DNA of 64,000 bases from Kocuria sp. (GTDB lineage Bacteria; Actinomycetota; Actinomycetes; Actinomycetales; Micrococcaceae). The translations under genes were made by a program, and so were the position numbers. The notes under the pieces are model-generated. The model worked only from the letters and a program-made list of their open reading frames with translations. It was not told the origin of the DNA and ran no database searches. The DNA lies in the NCBI RefSeq assembly GCF_030538595.1, contig NZ_JAUNTS010000013.1:46613-110612 (forward strand). The letters are read 5' to 3'. Below, in pieces: positions 29,497 through 38,815 of the stretch; position 1 is the first letter of the stretch; each line of letters starts with the position of its first letter.

Positions 29497-32193
29497 ATGA
29501 AGCCCTCCACACGGATGGCCCGTCTGACCGGAACCGCGGTGCTGACCAGTTCTGCCCTGGTTGCCTGCGCAGTTCCCACAGGGCCGTTTGGCACCGTGTC
29601 CGCGGACACCCAGCCTTCTGCCGACACCTCCGCCAGCCCCAGCCCTGAACCAACGTCCGCGAACAAGCGCACTCCCGCTCGATCAGGCTCGTCTTTATCC
29701 GCCCAGGATCGCCGCGCCTTGGTCGCCAACCTACGCGCTGCACTTGATCGCACCCGGGTGGACTGGACCGCCACTGCCCCTCTGCGTGGCAGCTGGCAGG
29801 TTGACCGCAACGGGCAGCCTGCTCCAACGACGACGGCGTCCCCTACCACTGCTTCTCCCCAACCTGTGGTGCTCCCCGAGACGCAAACCGTCACCCCGCC
29901 GGTGGATTCATCACCTACTGAATCAGCTGTGGCGGGGTCTGAGAGTCCTCAGCAGCCCCAAGATGACCCGACAGCGGTGAGCCCAGGGCTCGCACCGGAA
30001 CCGGTTGTCGAATCTGCGCCGGAGTCCGCCGCCCCGACGACAGAACAGGCGAATCCGCCTGCTGTGGAGCAGGAAAACCCGCCGCTTGTGGAACAGATGG
30101 ACCCTCCGGTTGAGCAGGATCCAGCAAGCGCCGTTTCTGAACCCGCGGTGGACCTGGAAGTTGATCAACAGCCGGTCGTGGATTCGGCGGAACAACCGGC
30201 ATCTGAGCAGGCAGAGCAAGGTCAGACGGCGCCGTCGTCGGGAAGCAATCCGCAGGCCGACCCCGCTGAATCGGGAGACCTCACTGAACCGGTCGAGTCG
30301 GCGGAATCAACCGATGTCAATGACTCCGCAGCGCCTGTCCCGGAAGTGGACACCACGCAGCCGGACGAGTCAACTGATTCCGGTGCCCTGGTGCCGACCC
30401 AGTCCACTCCATCGGCGGACACCTCGGTGGAGCCTGCGGCCACGCCGTCCGCCCCTGTTGCAGAAGCGCCGGCGCCGGAGTCCTCCGCGCCGCCGGAAAC
30501 TCCGGTGTCTGAGCCGGTGCAGGAAGCCCCCGCACCGGCAGCCCCCGCTGTAGAGCCGGCTGATCAATCTCCGGCAGAGCCCGCCGGGCCGGAGGCAGTG
30601 GCTCCGGAGGTCGTGACGACTCCGAGTCCAACTCCCACACCCGAAACCGCGCCCGTTGACGGGGTGCCGGCGGCCGAGGGTGATCCCGAGAGCCAAATTG
30701 ACCCCGCAGGCCAAGCTGAATCGGTGGATGAATCGGCGCCGCTTGTTGAAGCGGAACCCGTGGTAGAAACAGTGCCCGTAGTGGTTGAACCCGCTGATTC
30801 TGGCAACGTGACGCCAGTTTCAACCCAGTCCACCAACTCCGGCACTGATGCCGCTGCGGGCGGCAGCAACACCGATGCCGGCCGAGTTGCGTATCTGCAC
30901 GGCTACCAACAGTCCCAAGCCATGTGCCCCGGTGGGTCCATGGTGGGTCTGGTGGACACGGCCATTGTGGCGCCACTGGTGGCAGCCGGAGTCCTGGCCG
31001 ACGGTGACTGCACCTTGGCTGACATGAAAGCAGCCAATCCCGGGACCGAGTTCTTGGCGTACCTGAACATTGGTGGAATGGCGGCAATCTCCCAGTGGGA
31101 TCAGGCGCCGTTTTATCCCAGCTGTGTGGATCCTGCCTACGGTGGTGAGTACGCGGTGACCCCCAACAACGGTCAGGTGGCCACCAATTCGCAGGGAAAT
31201 GCCATCTACCCGGCCTTCGACTACATCACCATTGCGGATCAGTCGGAGTCATATGCACAGGCTTGCGGTGAGCGTGCAGTGGCCATGGTGACCACGGATT
31301 CCGCGGTGGGCACCACGGGAGCCGCCCCGGTGCGCTTTGACGGGGTGTTCCTGGACGACATGGCCATGTCGCCGGCTCACGGACAGGACATGGCGGAGAT
31401 TGGTTCCTGGGGTCCGTGGGGTTCCGACGACGCCTACGGCCGTGCCATCCTGCGAACGGTTGACACCATTGCAGGTGCCATGGAGACCGCAGGTTCGGAC
31501 AAGACCCTGGCGGGCAACTTGGGGATCTATTCGGACAAGCAGAACCAGGTGGCTCTGGCCCAAGAACTCGCAGACAGCGGGAATTTGGACTGGATCATGC
31601 GCGAGTTCGTGATCGGCAGCCCAACAGGCAACCAGTTCGGTGCGTTCTACGCGGTGGAGCAGAATGCGGATGTACTGGGTGAGCTGTCCCGGAGCACCCC
31701 TGTGGTCATGCACCAGTTTGCTGTTCATGCCACCACATCCCCCAGCCTGACGGGTTCTGTGGGCGGGCAATGCCTGCTGGATTCCACCCCGAATGCAGGC
31801 AGCCTCATGGCCCAGGTGGATCAGCGCAGGCAACAGGACATGACGCTGAGCCTGGCCACAATTCTGACCGCCAAGGAATCGGGCACCAACCTGGACATGT
31901 CCTTGATGCAGGCCCAGCCGGAGTGCCAGGAGACCGCAGCCACGGGTTCAGCACCTTACGAGTCCGTCACGGATGTTTCAGTGGATGAATCCGACCCAGC
32001 GGTGACAAACCTGCGCGCAGCACTCAACGATCCAAATGTGGTTGCCGTGGGGGAGAAGTCCACGTGGTACGAATACACCGTGTGGCGCCGTGATCTCTCC
32101 GATGGTCGCCAGGTGTGGGTCAATTACCGCCAGGAGGCTGTGGTGATTGACGGGGTCAGCATCCCCGCACAGTCGGGTGTCATCACCGGCTGA
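29497..32193 (+). CDS. Lipoprotein with glycoside-hydrolase-like domain
   Basis: An 898-aa secreted protein. Residues 1-24 form a lipoprotein signal: MKPSTRMAR, a hydrophobic core, and lipobox LVAC. Residues about 75-105 hold a short domain (LVANLRAALDRTRVDW). Residues about 110-455 are a Pro/Glu/Ala/Thr/Val-rich stalk. From about 463 the catalytic-looking domain starts, GRVAYLHGYQQS, with FLAYLNIGGMA and RFDGVFLDDMAMSP, the strand-end carboxylates of GH114/GHL15-type TIM barrels. The end repeats the NLRAAL motif. ATG 29497 is favoured over upstream TTG by GGGGAC. Probably surface-anchored polysaccharide hydrolase; substrate unknown. Confidence 0.7.
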   Translation: MKPSTRMARLTGTAVLTSSALVACAVPTGPFGTVSADTQPSADTSASPSPEPTSANKRTPARSGSSLSAQDRRALVANLRAALDRTRVDWTATAPLRGSWQVDRNGQPAPTTTASPTTASPQPVVLPETQTVTPPVDSSPTESAVAGSESPQQPQDDPTAVSPGLAPEPVVESAPESAAPTTEQANPPAVEQENPPLVEQMDPPVEQDPASAVSEPAVDLEVDQQPVVDSAEQPASEQAEQGQTAPSSGSNPQADPAESGDLTEPVESAESTDVNDSAAPVPEVDTTQPDESTDSGALVPTQSTPSADTSVEPAATPSAPVAEAPAPESSAPPETPVSEPVQEAPAPAAPAVEPADQSPAEPAGPEAVAPEVVTTPSPTPTPETAPVDGVPAAEGDPESQIDPAGQAESVDESAPLVEAEPVVETVPVVVEPADSGNVTPVSTQSTNSGTDAAAGGSNTDAGRVAYLHGYQQSQAMCPGGSMVGLVDTAIVAPLVAAGVLADGDCTLADMKAANPGTEFLAYLNIGGMAAISQWDQAPFYPSCVDPAYGGEYAVTPNNGQVATNSQGNAIYPAFDYITIADQSESYAQACGERAVAMVTTDSAVGTTGAAPVRFDGVFLDDMAMSPAHGQDMAEIGSWGPWGSDDAYGRAILRTVDTIAGAMETAGSDKTLAGNLGIYSDKQNQVALAQELADSGNLDWIMREFVIGSPTGNQFGAFYAVEQNADVLGELSRSTPVVMHQFAVHATTSPSLTGSVGGQCLLDSTPNAGSLMAQVDQRRQQDMTLSLATILTAKESGTNLDMSLMQAQPECQETAATGSAPYESVTDVSVDESDPAVTNLRAALNDPNVVAVGEKSTWYEYTVWRRDLSDGRQVWVNYRQEAVVIDGVSIPAQSGVITG

Positions 32194-32223
32194 GTGATTG
32201 ATTAACGGATGCGGCTGACCGGA

Positions 32224-32280
32224 AACCGGTCCGTGGTGACGTGCTCTGCCAGTGCGGCAGACGGTGACCACGGGCCGGTT
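32224..32280. terminator. Long inverted repeat after the lipoprotein gene
   Basis: AACCGG-T-CCGTGGT (from 32224) pairs with ACCACGG-G-CCGGTT (to 32280), with an inner stem TCTGCC/GGCAGA. A smaller GACCGG-AAA-CCGGTC hairpin overlaps its left edge. No T-run follows. Likely transcription stop or pause between the lipoprotein and LtaS-like genes; the rest of the 263-bp gap probably holds the LtaS promoter. Confidence 0.6.
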
Positions 32281-32456
32281 CGGCATTGCGGCCACCGGGT
32301 GGGTGATGACGACGGCGGGATGCGGGCGTCGTCGTCGTGAGTGCGGGTGTCTGCGCGGTGCCGTTGCACACACTGCCCGGACGAACGGTTGTGGGCTGGT
32401 AATCTTGCGTGACTCAAATCCTCGTGAATTCTCCCTGACTGGTATCTGAAATCGCC

Positions 32457-34367
32457 GTGAACAAAAATCCATCCCCCGCAGAACCCAAGAGCAACAAGAA
32501 CACCAAGCCCCGCCGCCGGCCCACCTGGCGCGGGGCCATTCTTGGCACCCTGGTGCTGGTGGCCACCGCCATGTTCTGCGCGGTGTGGCTGCAGTATTCG
32601 GTCAGCCCGCAGGACTTCACGTTCTCCCAAGCTGTGGAGTCCACCAAGTACATCGACATTCTGGTGCTGTTCGTGGTCCTGGCCTTCATCTGGGCCGTGC
32701 TGGGGCGATTGTGGTGGACCGTGGGGATTCTGACGTCCCTGGTGCTGGTGGTGGCAGAGATCAACCGGAACAAGGTTGAGCTGCGCCGCGAACCCTTTTT
32801 CCCCAGTGACTTGGACTTTGTCACGGAGATAGGTTTTGTCCTCTCCATGGTGGATGCCAGCGCCGTGGTGTTGCTGGTGGTGGCTGTTGTGGCCGGTATT
32901 GCCCTGATTGTGGGGCTGGGCTGGCTGGCTGATCGCTGGTTCCCACGTCCCCGTTTGCGCCGGGAGGGTGGTGGAATCAACAAGGGGTTCCTGGCCACGC
33001 GCCTGGGAATCCTGGTGGTGACCGGCGGTTTGTTGATACACGCCTCCAATTTCAATGACCCGCCCAACATGTGGCGTTCCATGTATGAGGCCAAGGGACC
33101 GGGGTGGACCACCTCCAGCCAGCTGTGGAACTACCGCGCCAATGGGTTCATGGGTGGGTTCCTCTACAACATGCCCATTGACCCCATGCTGGAACCGGAA
33201 GGCTACAGCCAGGCGTCCATGGAGGAGATTTCTGAGCGCTATCAACAACGTGCGGATGAGATCAACGCGGACCGTCCCAACACCATGGACGATGTCAACG
33301 TGGTGATTGTCCTCTCTGAATCCTTCACGGATCCCTCCTGGATGGAGGGCTTTGAGCTGGACACCAATCCCATTCCGAACACTGAGCAAACCATGTCCGA
33401 AACTCTCTCCGGCACGGTGTACGCCAACTCCTACGGCGGTGGCACCTCCACCATGGAGTTCGAGTCCATCACAGGCCAGCCGGTGGGACTTTTCCAGCCG
33501 CAGGTGACCTCCCCGTATCAGATGTTCGTGAGCGAACACAGCACGTACCCCTCCGCCGTAGGGGCTTTCAACGCCACCGGGCACCACACCGTGGCCGCCC
33601 ACTCCTACAACTTGCACATGTACAAGCGCTCGGATGTGTACGAAACCTTGGGCTTTGACGAGGTGATCGACGACGCCGCCATGCAGAACAACATGCGCAT
33701 CCAGGGCAACCCGTACGTGAGTGACGAATCTGCTTATGACGAGGTCCTGTATCAAATGGACAACAGTGATGCCCCGTTGTTCATGAACCTGGTGACAATG
33801 CAGAACCACGGACCGTACGGTGACTTCTACTCCGATCCCATTGGCATGGACAACGACGACCCCGGAGCCAGCCAGATTCCGCAGTACGCTCGCGGGCTGA
33901 ACCACACGGATGTGGCCACCAAGAACTTCTTGGAGGAACTGCAGAACCGTGACGAGGAGACCGTGGTGGTCTTCTACGGAGACCACCACCCCGGTGTGTA
34001 CCCGGACAGCATTTTGGATGCGAACCCCCCGGAGGCTCAGGTCCGCACCCCGTTCTTTGTGTGGAACAGCAAGACCAATGAAGCCCAGCGTGCCCCGGCC
34101 GTGACTCCGGCCATGTTCTTGCCCATGGTTTATGAGGTGGCTGACGCCAAAGTCCCGCCCTATATTGCGCTGCTGGATGACATGCGGCACACGGTTCCCG
34201 TCCCGCAGCACGTGCGCACTTTGAACTTCCGTGGGGAGTCCATTGATCGCCAGAACTTGGATGAACACTCACGGCAGGTTCTGGATGACATGACCATGGT
34301 GCAGTACGACTTCTCCACGGGTCAGCGCTACTCCGTGGACACCATCTGGCCGGGCGCGGACAGCTGA
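32457..34367 (+). CDS. LtaS-type lipoteichoic acid synthase / sulfatase-fold transferase
   Basis: A 636-aa membrane protein. Five hydrophobic segments lie in residues about 25-205, then an extracellular sulfatase-fold domain. VVIVLSESFTDP (near 282) supplies a metal-binding Glu; GGTSTMEFESI (near 327) holds the Thr that becomes the glycerolphosphate-enzyme intermediate in LtaS; HNHGPYG-type NHGPY and VVVFYGDHHPG (near 508) supply metal-binding residues. It would polymerise glycerolphosphate-type chains outside the membrane. Start at GTG 32457. Other phosphoglycerol transferases share this fold. Confidence 0.85.
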   Translation: MNKNPSPAEPKSNKNTKPRRRPTWRGAILGTLVLVATAMFCAVWLQYSVSPQDFTFSQAVESTKYIDILVLFVVLAFIWAVLGRLWWTVGILTSLVLVVAEINRNKVELRREPFFPSDLDFVTEIGFVLSMVDASAVVLLVVAVVAGIALIVGLGWLADRWFPRPRLRREGGGINKGFLATRLGILVVTGGLLIHASNFNDPPNMWRSMYEAKGPGWTTSSQLWNYRANGFMGGFLYNMPIDPMLEPEGYSQASMEEISERYQQRADEINADRPNTMDDVNVVIVLSESFTDPSWMEGFELDTNPIPNTEQTMSETLSGTVYANSYGGGTSTMEFESITGQPVGLFQPQVTSPYQMFVSEHSTYPSAVGAFNATGHHTVAAHSYNLHMYKRSDVYETLGFDEVIDDAAMQNNMRIQGNPYVSDESAYDEVLYQMDNSDAPLFMNLVTMQNHGPYGDFYSDPIGMDNDDPGASQIPQYARGLNHTDVATKNFLEELQNRDEETVVVFYGDHHPGVYPDSILDANPPEAQVRTPFFVWNSKTNEAQRAPAVTPAMFLPMVYEVADAKVPPYIALLDDMRHTVPVPQHVRTLNFRGESIDRQNLDEHSRQVLDDMTMVQYDFSTGQRYSVDTIWPGADS

Positions 34368-34387
34368 GCCTCAGGCTCGCCAGCCGG

Positions 34388-34437
34388 AAATGGCTTGGAG
34401 CTCACACCGATTTTTCGGTGCGAGCCCCAAGCCATTT
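34388..34437. terminator. Bidirectional terminator between convergent genes
   Basis: AAATGGCTTGG (34388-34398) pairs with CCAAGCCATTT (34427-34437), with an inner CACCGA-TTTT-TCGGTG stem-loop. It sits between the plus-strand LtaS-like gene and the minus-strand tetR gene, so it can serve both. Confidence 0.8.
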
Positions 34438-34460
34438 GTCCAGTGTGGTCAGGTTGGCCC

Positions 34461-35129
34461 TCAGACCGCCAGGCTCAGCGCGGGAGCGGGTGCCGCTAGT
34501 CGGATGGGGGAGCCGTCCGGATCGAACTGGGCGCCCAGCCCGCGCAAGGCGAAGAGCACGGTGGCTTTCACATGGCGTTCGTGCGCCTCCCGGGCGGCCT
34601 CTGACTGCGCCTCACGGTCAGCGGTGGCGGTCAGGGAGCTGTGCACCAGGCGGCCCATCTCCTGCAAGTCTCCGTTGGGCAGCCAGCCGTCCTCCACGGC
34701 TTCCTGCAGGATGGCGGTCAACATGCCGCGCAAGGCCCCCACGTGCTCACCCAGCTTTTCAAAATCCTCCGGGGAGAGCACCGTGCGCATGGCAGGCCCC
34801 GGGGGCAGGTGACGGCGGGCAAGATCATCAATCTGCGCCCGGATGTAGACCGCCAGCTTGTCCACGGGGTTCTCAATCCCGTCCAGGTCACCGCGCAGTT
34901 CAGTCATGAACCGCTCGGTTTCATCCAGGGTGTAGGCCACCAGTAGTTCGCCCATGTCAGCGAAGTAGTTGTAGACGGCGGTGCGGCCCACTCCGGCAGT
35001 TTTGGCCACGTGAGTCATGGTCAGCCCGGTGAGACCCTGCGAGTACAGGAGCTGCCCAAAGGCTTCAAGGATGGCTCGTTTGGTGTGCTCGCGCTGCTCG
35101 GCGTTGCTCGCCGCCTGGATTTTTGGCAT
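34461..35129 (-). CDS. TetR-family transcriptional regulator
   Basis: A 222-aa protein. The N-terminal helix-turn-helix is typical: REHTKRAILEAFGQLLYSQGLTGLTMTHVAKTAGVGRTAVYNYFADMGELLVAYT. The C-terminal helical ligand domain is not diagnostic. It lies 50 bp from the thiD-like gene in the same direction, and convergent with the LtaS-like gene. The effector is unknown. Confidence 0.88.
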   Translation of the reverse strand: MPKIQAASNAEQREHTKRAILEAFGQLLYSQGLTGLTMTHVAKTAGVGRTAVYNYFADMGELLVAYTLDETERFMTELRGDLDGIENPVDKLAVYIRAQIDDLARRHLPPGPAMRTVLSPEDFEKLGEHVGALRGMLTAILQEAVEDGWLPNGDLQEMGRLVHSSLTATADREAQSEAAREAHERHVKATVLFALRGLGAQFDPDGSPIRLAAPAPALSLAV

Positions 35130-35181
35130 GACGACATCTTATGCGCAGTTGTCACCAAAAACCCTGGGAGTGGGGTGAACG

Positions 35182-36012
35182 TCACCCGATAGTGCGCTCC
35201 GCAGCCAACCCGCCCTGCCACAGGACGTCGAACGGCGCGTTGGAGGTGATCCGCTGGCGGATTCCGGCCGAGACGAACTCCTTGGCGGCACGCGCAGCCT
35301 CCAGCGGGCTCAGGCCCTTGGCCAGTTCTGCCGTGACGGCTGCGGCCATGGTGCAGCCGGCGCCCGCCACTGCAACATTTTCCACCTTGGGGGCGGAGAG
35401 GATTTCGGTGGTTTCGCCGTCGTAGTAAACGTCCACGGCCTCCGGGCCGTCCAGGCGCACGCCGCCCTTGGCCAGCACCACGGCGCCTGAGCGCTCATGG
35501 ATGCGCATGGCGGCTTCAATCAGTTCATCCACGGTGGTGATCGACTCCATCCCGGACAGGGACAGCGACTCAAAATGGTTGGGAGTCACAAAGGAAGCCA
35601 GCGGCAGGATCTTGGCCTTCAGCGCCTCGTCAGTGTCCAGGGCCGCGCCGGGCTCTTGACCCTTGCAGATCAGCACCGGGTCCAGCACCAGATTCTCAGG
35701 CGCCAGTTCTTCCATGGCGGTGGCGACGACGTCGATGGTGGCCGGGGTGCCCAACATGCCCAACTTCACGGCGTCCAGGTTGTACGCGGAGGTGGCTGCT
35801 TCCAGCTGGTCAGCAATGACCTGCGGGTCCACGGGGACAAAGCGGTGGCCCCAGTCGTTCTTGGGGTCAAAGGAGACAATGCAGGTCAAGGCCAGGGAGC
35901 CAAAGACCCCCAGTTCTTGGAAAGTCTTGAGGTCCGCCTGGGCTCCCGCGCCACCCGTTGCCTCGTTTCCGGCAACGGTCAGAGCGAAGGGAGGGTTCGT
36001 AGATGTAGTCAT
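35182..36012 (-). CDS. thiD: Hydroxymethylpyrimidine / pyridoxal kinase (ThiD/PdxK family)
   Basis: A 276-aa ribokinase-fold enzyme. ALTVAGNEATGGAGAQADLKTFQELGVFG is the substrate loop of the ThiD/PdxK group (usually SDSSGGAG in ThiD; here NEATGGAG); VAGAGCTMAAAVTAELAKG holds the G-A/T-G-C anion-hole and catalytic region, and VLDPVLICKG the conserved strand. It phosphorylates HMP or pyridoxine/pyridoxal; the changed first loop leaves the choice open. ATG 36012 has AGGCCC-type upstream context and fits the family start better than the longer frame. Confidence 0.8.
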   Translation of the reverse strand: MTTSTNPPFALTVAGNEATGGAGAQADLKTFQELGVFGSLALTCIVSFDPKNDWGHRFVPVDPQVIADQLEAATSAYNLDAVKLGMLGTPATIDVVATAMEELAPENLVLDPVLICKGQEPGAALDTDEALKAKILPLASFVTPNHFESLSLSGMESITTVDELIEAAMRIHERSGAVVLAKGGVRLDGPEAVDVYYDGETTEILSAPKVENVAVAGAGCTMAAAVTAELAKGLSPLEAARAAKEFVSAGIRQRITSNAPFDVLWQGGLAAERTIG

Positions 36013-36114
36013 GGGCCTTATTGTGCTCTCCGGGCGTTTTTCTGACCAAGAACGCCGCCCTATTTTCGTCACCAGCTGTATTGCCCGAGTCCAACTCTCA
36101 CGAAAGGTGTGTGC

Positions 36115-36882
36115 ATGAGCACCCCACCCTCATCCGAATCAGTGTCCGAACCCGCCTCTGGGCGCGCGGCTGCCACCGTGGCATCCGCATCCGCATCCGC
36201 AGGCCAGGCTCCCCGATTCGCCCCGCGCACCCGCACCACCTTTGATCTTTTTGTGGCCGCCTACGCCGTGGTGCTGATCCTGTCCAACATCGGCGCCACC
36301 AAGGGCATTGAGATCGGTCCGATTGTGACCGACGGCGGCTTTTTCCTGTTCCCCATCGCCTACGTCCTGGGGGATGTGGTCTCTGAAGTCTGGGGCTTCC
36401 GTGCAGCCCGCCGGGCGATCATCACCTCCTTTGCCGCGGCTCTGTTCGCCAGCATTTGTTTCTGGATCATCATTGCCCTGCCGTCAGCTTCCTTCTACGA
36501 AGGCCAAGAGGCCTTTGTGCAGGTGCTCGGTCCCGTGCCGCTGATTGTGGCCGGATCCCTGCTGGGCTTCCTGGTGGGCCAGTTGCTCAACGCGTGGGTG
36601 CTGGTCAAGGTCAAGGAAAAGACCCGCGAGAAGCACCTGTGGGCCCGCCTGATTTCCTCCACGCTGGTTGGGCAGTTCGTGGACACCCTGATTTTCTGCG
36701 CCGTTGCCGCACCGATCATCGGCATTCAGACCTTTGGGCAGTTCCTGAACTACGTGATCGTGGGTTACGTGTGGAAGTGCCTGGTGGAGGTTCTGGTGAT
36801 CCCGGTGACCTACGCCGTCGTGGCTCGCCTGAAGAAAACCGAACCCTACTGGGACGGTGAGCGGCCGGAAGCCACAGTTTGA
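36115..36882 (+). CDS. Queuosine precursor transporter (YhhQ/VUT family)
   Basis: A 255-aa integral membrane protein with six or so helices. The family hallmarks are FVAAYAVVLILSNIGATKGIEIGPIVTDGGFFLFPIAYVLGDVVSEVWGF and FVDTLIFCAVAA. YhhQ-type proteins import preQ0/preQ1 or queuine for tRNA modification. A tgt gene lies 5.3 kb away in this window. ATG 36115 has GAAAGG eight bases upstream. Confidence 0.88.
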   Translation: MSTPPSSESVSEPASGRAAATVASASASAGQAPRFAPRTRTTFDLFVAAYAVVLILSNIGATKGIEIGPIVTDGGFFLFPIAYVLGDVVSEVWGFRAARRAIITSFAAALFASICFWIIIALPSASFYEGQEAFVQVLGPVPLIVAGSLLGFLVGQLLNAWVLVKVKEKTREKHLWARLISSTLVGQFVDTLIFCAVAAPIIGIQTFGQFLNYVIVGYVWKCLVEVLVIPVTYAVVARLKKTEPYWDGERPEATV

Positions 36883-36928
36883 GCGTTGCCTGACACCGGG
36901 GGATTCGGGTGCGGCTAGGATCAGCACC

Positions 36929-37549
36929 ATGGACGCCCTCACCGGCCTTGGCCTGGCATCTTCTGCCGGCCTCAACGCCTGGATCCCCCTTCTGGTCCTG
37001 GGACTTCTGGACCGCTACACCCAATTCGTTGACTTGGGCCCCAACTTTGCGTGGCTCTCCAACGGGTGGGTGCTCATCATCTTTGCCATTTTGCTGGCGC
37101 TGGAAGTGGTGGCGGACAAGGTTCCCGCCATTGATTCCGTCAACGACGTTCTCCAGACCGTCATCCGCCCCACCTCTGGCGGCATTGTGTTCGGGTCCTC
37201 AATGACATCGGACATCGCCGGGCTGACCTTTGGTGGCCAGACGGCCACCGTGACCGACCCCGAAGAGTTCGTTACTTCCGGAACCTGGGTGCCCATTGTG
37301 ATCGGCGTGGTCTTGGCACTGGTGGTGCACGGGGTCAAGGCCCTGACCCGCCCGGTGGCCAACACGGTTTCCGCAGGTGCTGCGGCACCCGCGCTCTCCA
37401 CAGCGGAGGACGGTGCAGCTGTGATCCTGTCCCTGCTGGCCGTTTTCCTGCCGGTCCTGGTGCTGCTGGGATTGTTGGGCTTGGTGTGCGGCGCCTGGTG
37501 GCTTTTACGACGACGACGCCGCACCGGCCCACCCGTCTATTCCGTGTGA
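36929..37549 (+). CDS. DUF4126 membrane protein
   Basis: A 206-aa protein with about five transmembrane segments: MDALTGLGLASSAGLNAWIPLLVLGLLDR, LIIFAILLALEVVADKVPAIDSVND, then ATVTDP... and a C-terminal FLPVLVLLGLLGLVCGAWWLLRRRRR. The SAGLNAW...P and VADK-x-P-x-x-D-x-x-ND motifs define DUF4126. Function unknown. ATG 36929 is the family start and follows TAGGATC. Confidence 0.82.
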   Translation: MDALTGLGLASSAGLNAWIPLLVLGLLDRYTQFVDLGPNFAWLSNGWVLIIFAILLALEVVADKVPAIDSVNDVLQTVIRPTSGGIVFGSSMTSDIAGLTFGGQTATVTDPEEFVTSGTWVPIVIGVVLALVVHGVKALTRPVANTVSAGAAAPALSTAEDGAAVILSLLAVFLPVLVLLGLLGLVCGAWWLLRRRRRTGPPVYSV

Positions 37550-37699
37550 CGTGTAGGTGGAGCTGATGGCCCGTTGGGTCTTGGCTGAGTCTCGGGTGGA
37601 CCACCTGCCCATGGGGATCCGGTTGCCCATGTAGACCCGGCGTTCAAGTGACAGTGGCAGTAGTTCTGCATTGACTGCATGATGCTCATGGACTAGTTT

Positions 37700-37713
37700 C
37701 TGAATCAATTCAG
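37700..37713. promoter_or_regulatory. Operator-like palindrome before the lacI-type gene
   Basis: CTGAAT-CA-ATTCAG, 26 bp upstream of the regulator's ATG. LacI-type proteins bind short palindromes with a central step, often in front of their own gene. It could autoregulate the LacI/aldo-keto reductase pair. Confidence 0.55.
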
Positions 37714-37738
37714 ATGAAGCTGGCTAGGGGGAACTGCT

Positions 37739-38755
37739 ATGGGTGTCACGCTTGTGGATGTTGCTCGTGCCGCTGGAGTGTCCCGAACCACTGCATCGAA
37801 CGCTTTCAATAACCCGACGCAGTTGAGCCGTGAGTTGCGCGAGGAAGTCCTCCGCACGGCCAAGAATCTTGGCTACGCCGGTCCAAGCCCCGTTGCGCGC
37901 GCTATGAGGCGGGGGCGCACCATGATGATCGGGATTGTGTTTCAGGAGTCCCTCACCTTCATCCTGGAGGACCCCTATGCGCGAGGCCTACTAGGCGGAC
38001 TGTCTGATCGACTGACTGAGGCAAAGTACAGCCTGGCTCTGATACCCGTGGATGGCACAGGCGCTGGTTTGGAGCACGTTCAAGTCGACGGCATGGTGGG
38101 CTACCACCTGCCACCGCAGCACCCTGCCTTCCAAACCGCACAGCAGCGAGGTTGGAAGATCGTGCAAACCGTTGACTCTGAGGATGCCCAGGACAAAACC
38201 AACACCGTGACCATTGATGAAGCGGGTGGAGCCAGGCTGGCCTTACAGCATCTAGCGGACTTGGGGCACACAAGGGTCCATATTCTCATTGATGCTGGCG
38301 CCGAGGCTGTTAACTCTTCAAGTATTGAACCAACGTTCCCATATCGGGAGCAGCAAGAACGATGGCGGGGTTTCAAGGACGTGGCAATTCGTCGCGGAGT
38401 CGAGCTGATACCAGTACCTACCGGCCGCAATATACGGGCGGACGGTTATGCCGCATCCCGGAACGCCCTATCTACTGGGAGCGTGACAGCCATAGCTGCA
38501 ATGACGGATGTTCTCGCATTCGGGGCGATGGATGCAGTCACCTCCGCTGGCTTACGAGTTGGACATGACGTCTCGATTGTTGGGTTTGATGACGTGCCAG
38601 AATCTGCTGAGCTGGAACTCACCACCGTAGCGCAACCCATTCATAGACGAGGGTTGGAAATTGGCAGCCTTATCCTTGCGAGTGAAACATTCAAGCAGGT
38701 CAATCTGCCTTGCGAATTGATTATAAGAAAATCCACAGGGGTGCAAAATTCTTAG
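37739..38755 (+). CDS. LacI-family transcriptional regulator
   Basis: A 338-aa protein. MGVTLVDVARAAGVSRTTASNAFNNPTQLSRELREEVLRTAKNLGYAGPSPVARAMRRG is the complete LacI DNA-binding head and hinge; the rest is a periplasmic-binding-like core with IGIVFQESLTF, IDEAGGARLALQHLADLGHTRV and VSIVGFDDVPESAELELTTVAQP. It probably controls the aldo/keto reductase gene 60 bp downstream in response to a sugar or sugar derivative. Codon use is less GC-biased than in the flanking host genes. Confidence 0.9.
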   Translation: MGVTLVDVARAAGVSRTTASNAFNNPTQLSRELREEVLRTAKNLGYAGPSPVARAMRRGRTMMIGIVFQESLTFILEDPYARGLLGGLSDRLTEAKYSLALIPVDGTGAGLEHVQVDGMVGYHLPPQHPAFQTAQQRGWKIVQTVDSEDAQDKTNTVTIDEAGGARLALQHLADLGHTRVHILIDAGAEAVNSSSIEPTFPYREQQERWRGFKDVAIRRGVELIPVPTGRNIRADGYAASRNALSTGSVTAIAAMTDVLAFGAMDAVTSAGLRVGHDVSIVGFDDVPESAELELTTVAQPIHRRGLEIGSLILASETFKQVNLPCELIIRKSTGVQNS

Positions 38756-38815
38756 AATTATCATTTTGACACCAGAACTTCCGATGTGCTGCAAGTCTTA
38801 GAGGGGATATGCTTA

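Noticed and set aside
32202..34268. Minus-strand 688-aa open frame opposite the LtaS-like gene
   Set aside because: Antisense frame with His/Val/Gln-rich composition and no recognisable domain, while the plus strand has all LtaS motifs.
37555..37640. Possible short-chain dehydrogenase remnant (RIPMGRW) on the minus strand
   Set aside because: Only about seven residues match a common SDR pattern and the frame has no other family feature, so chance is likely.
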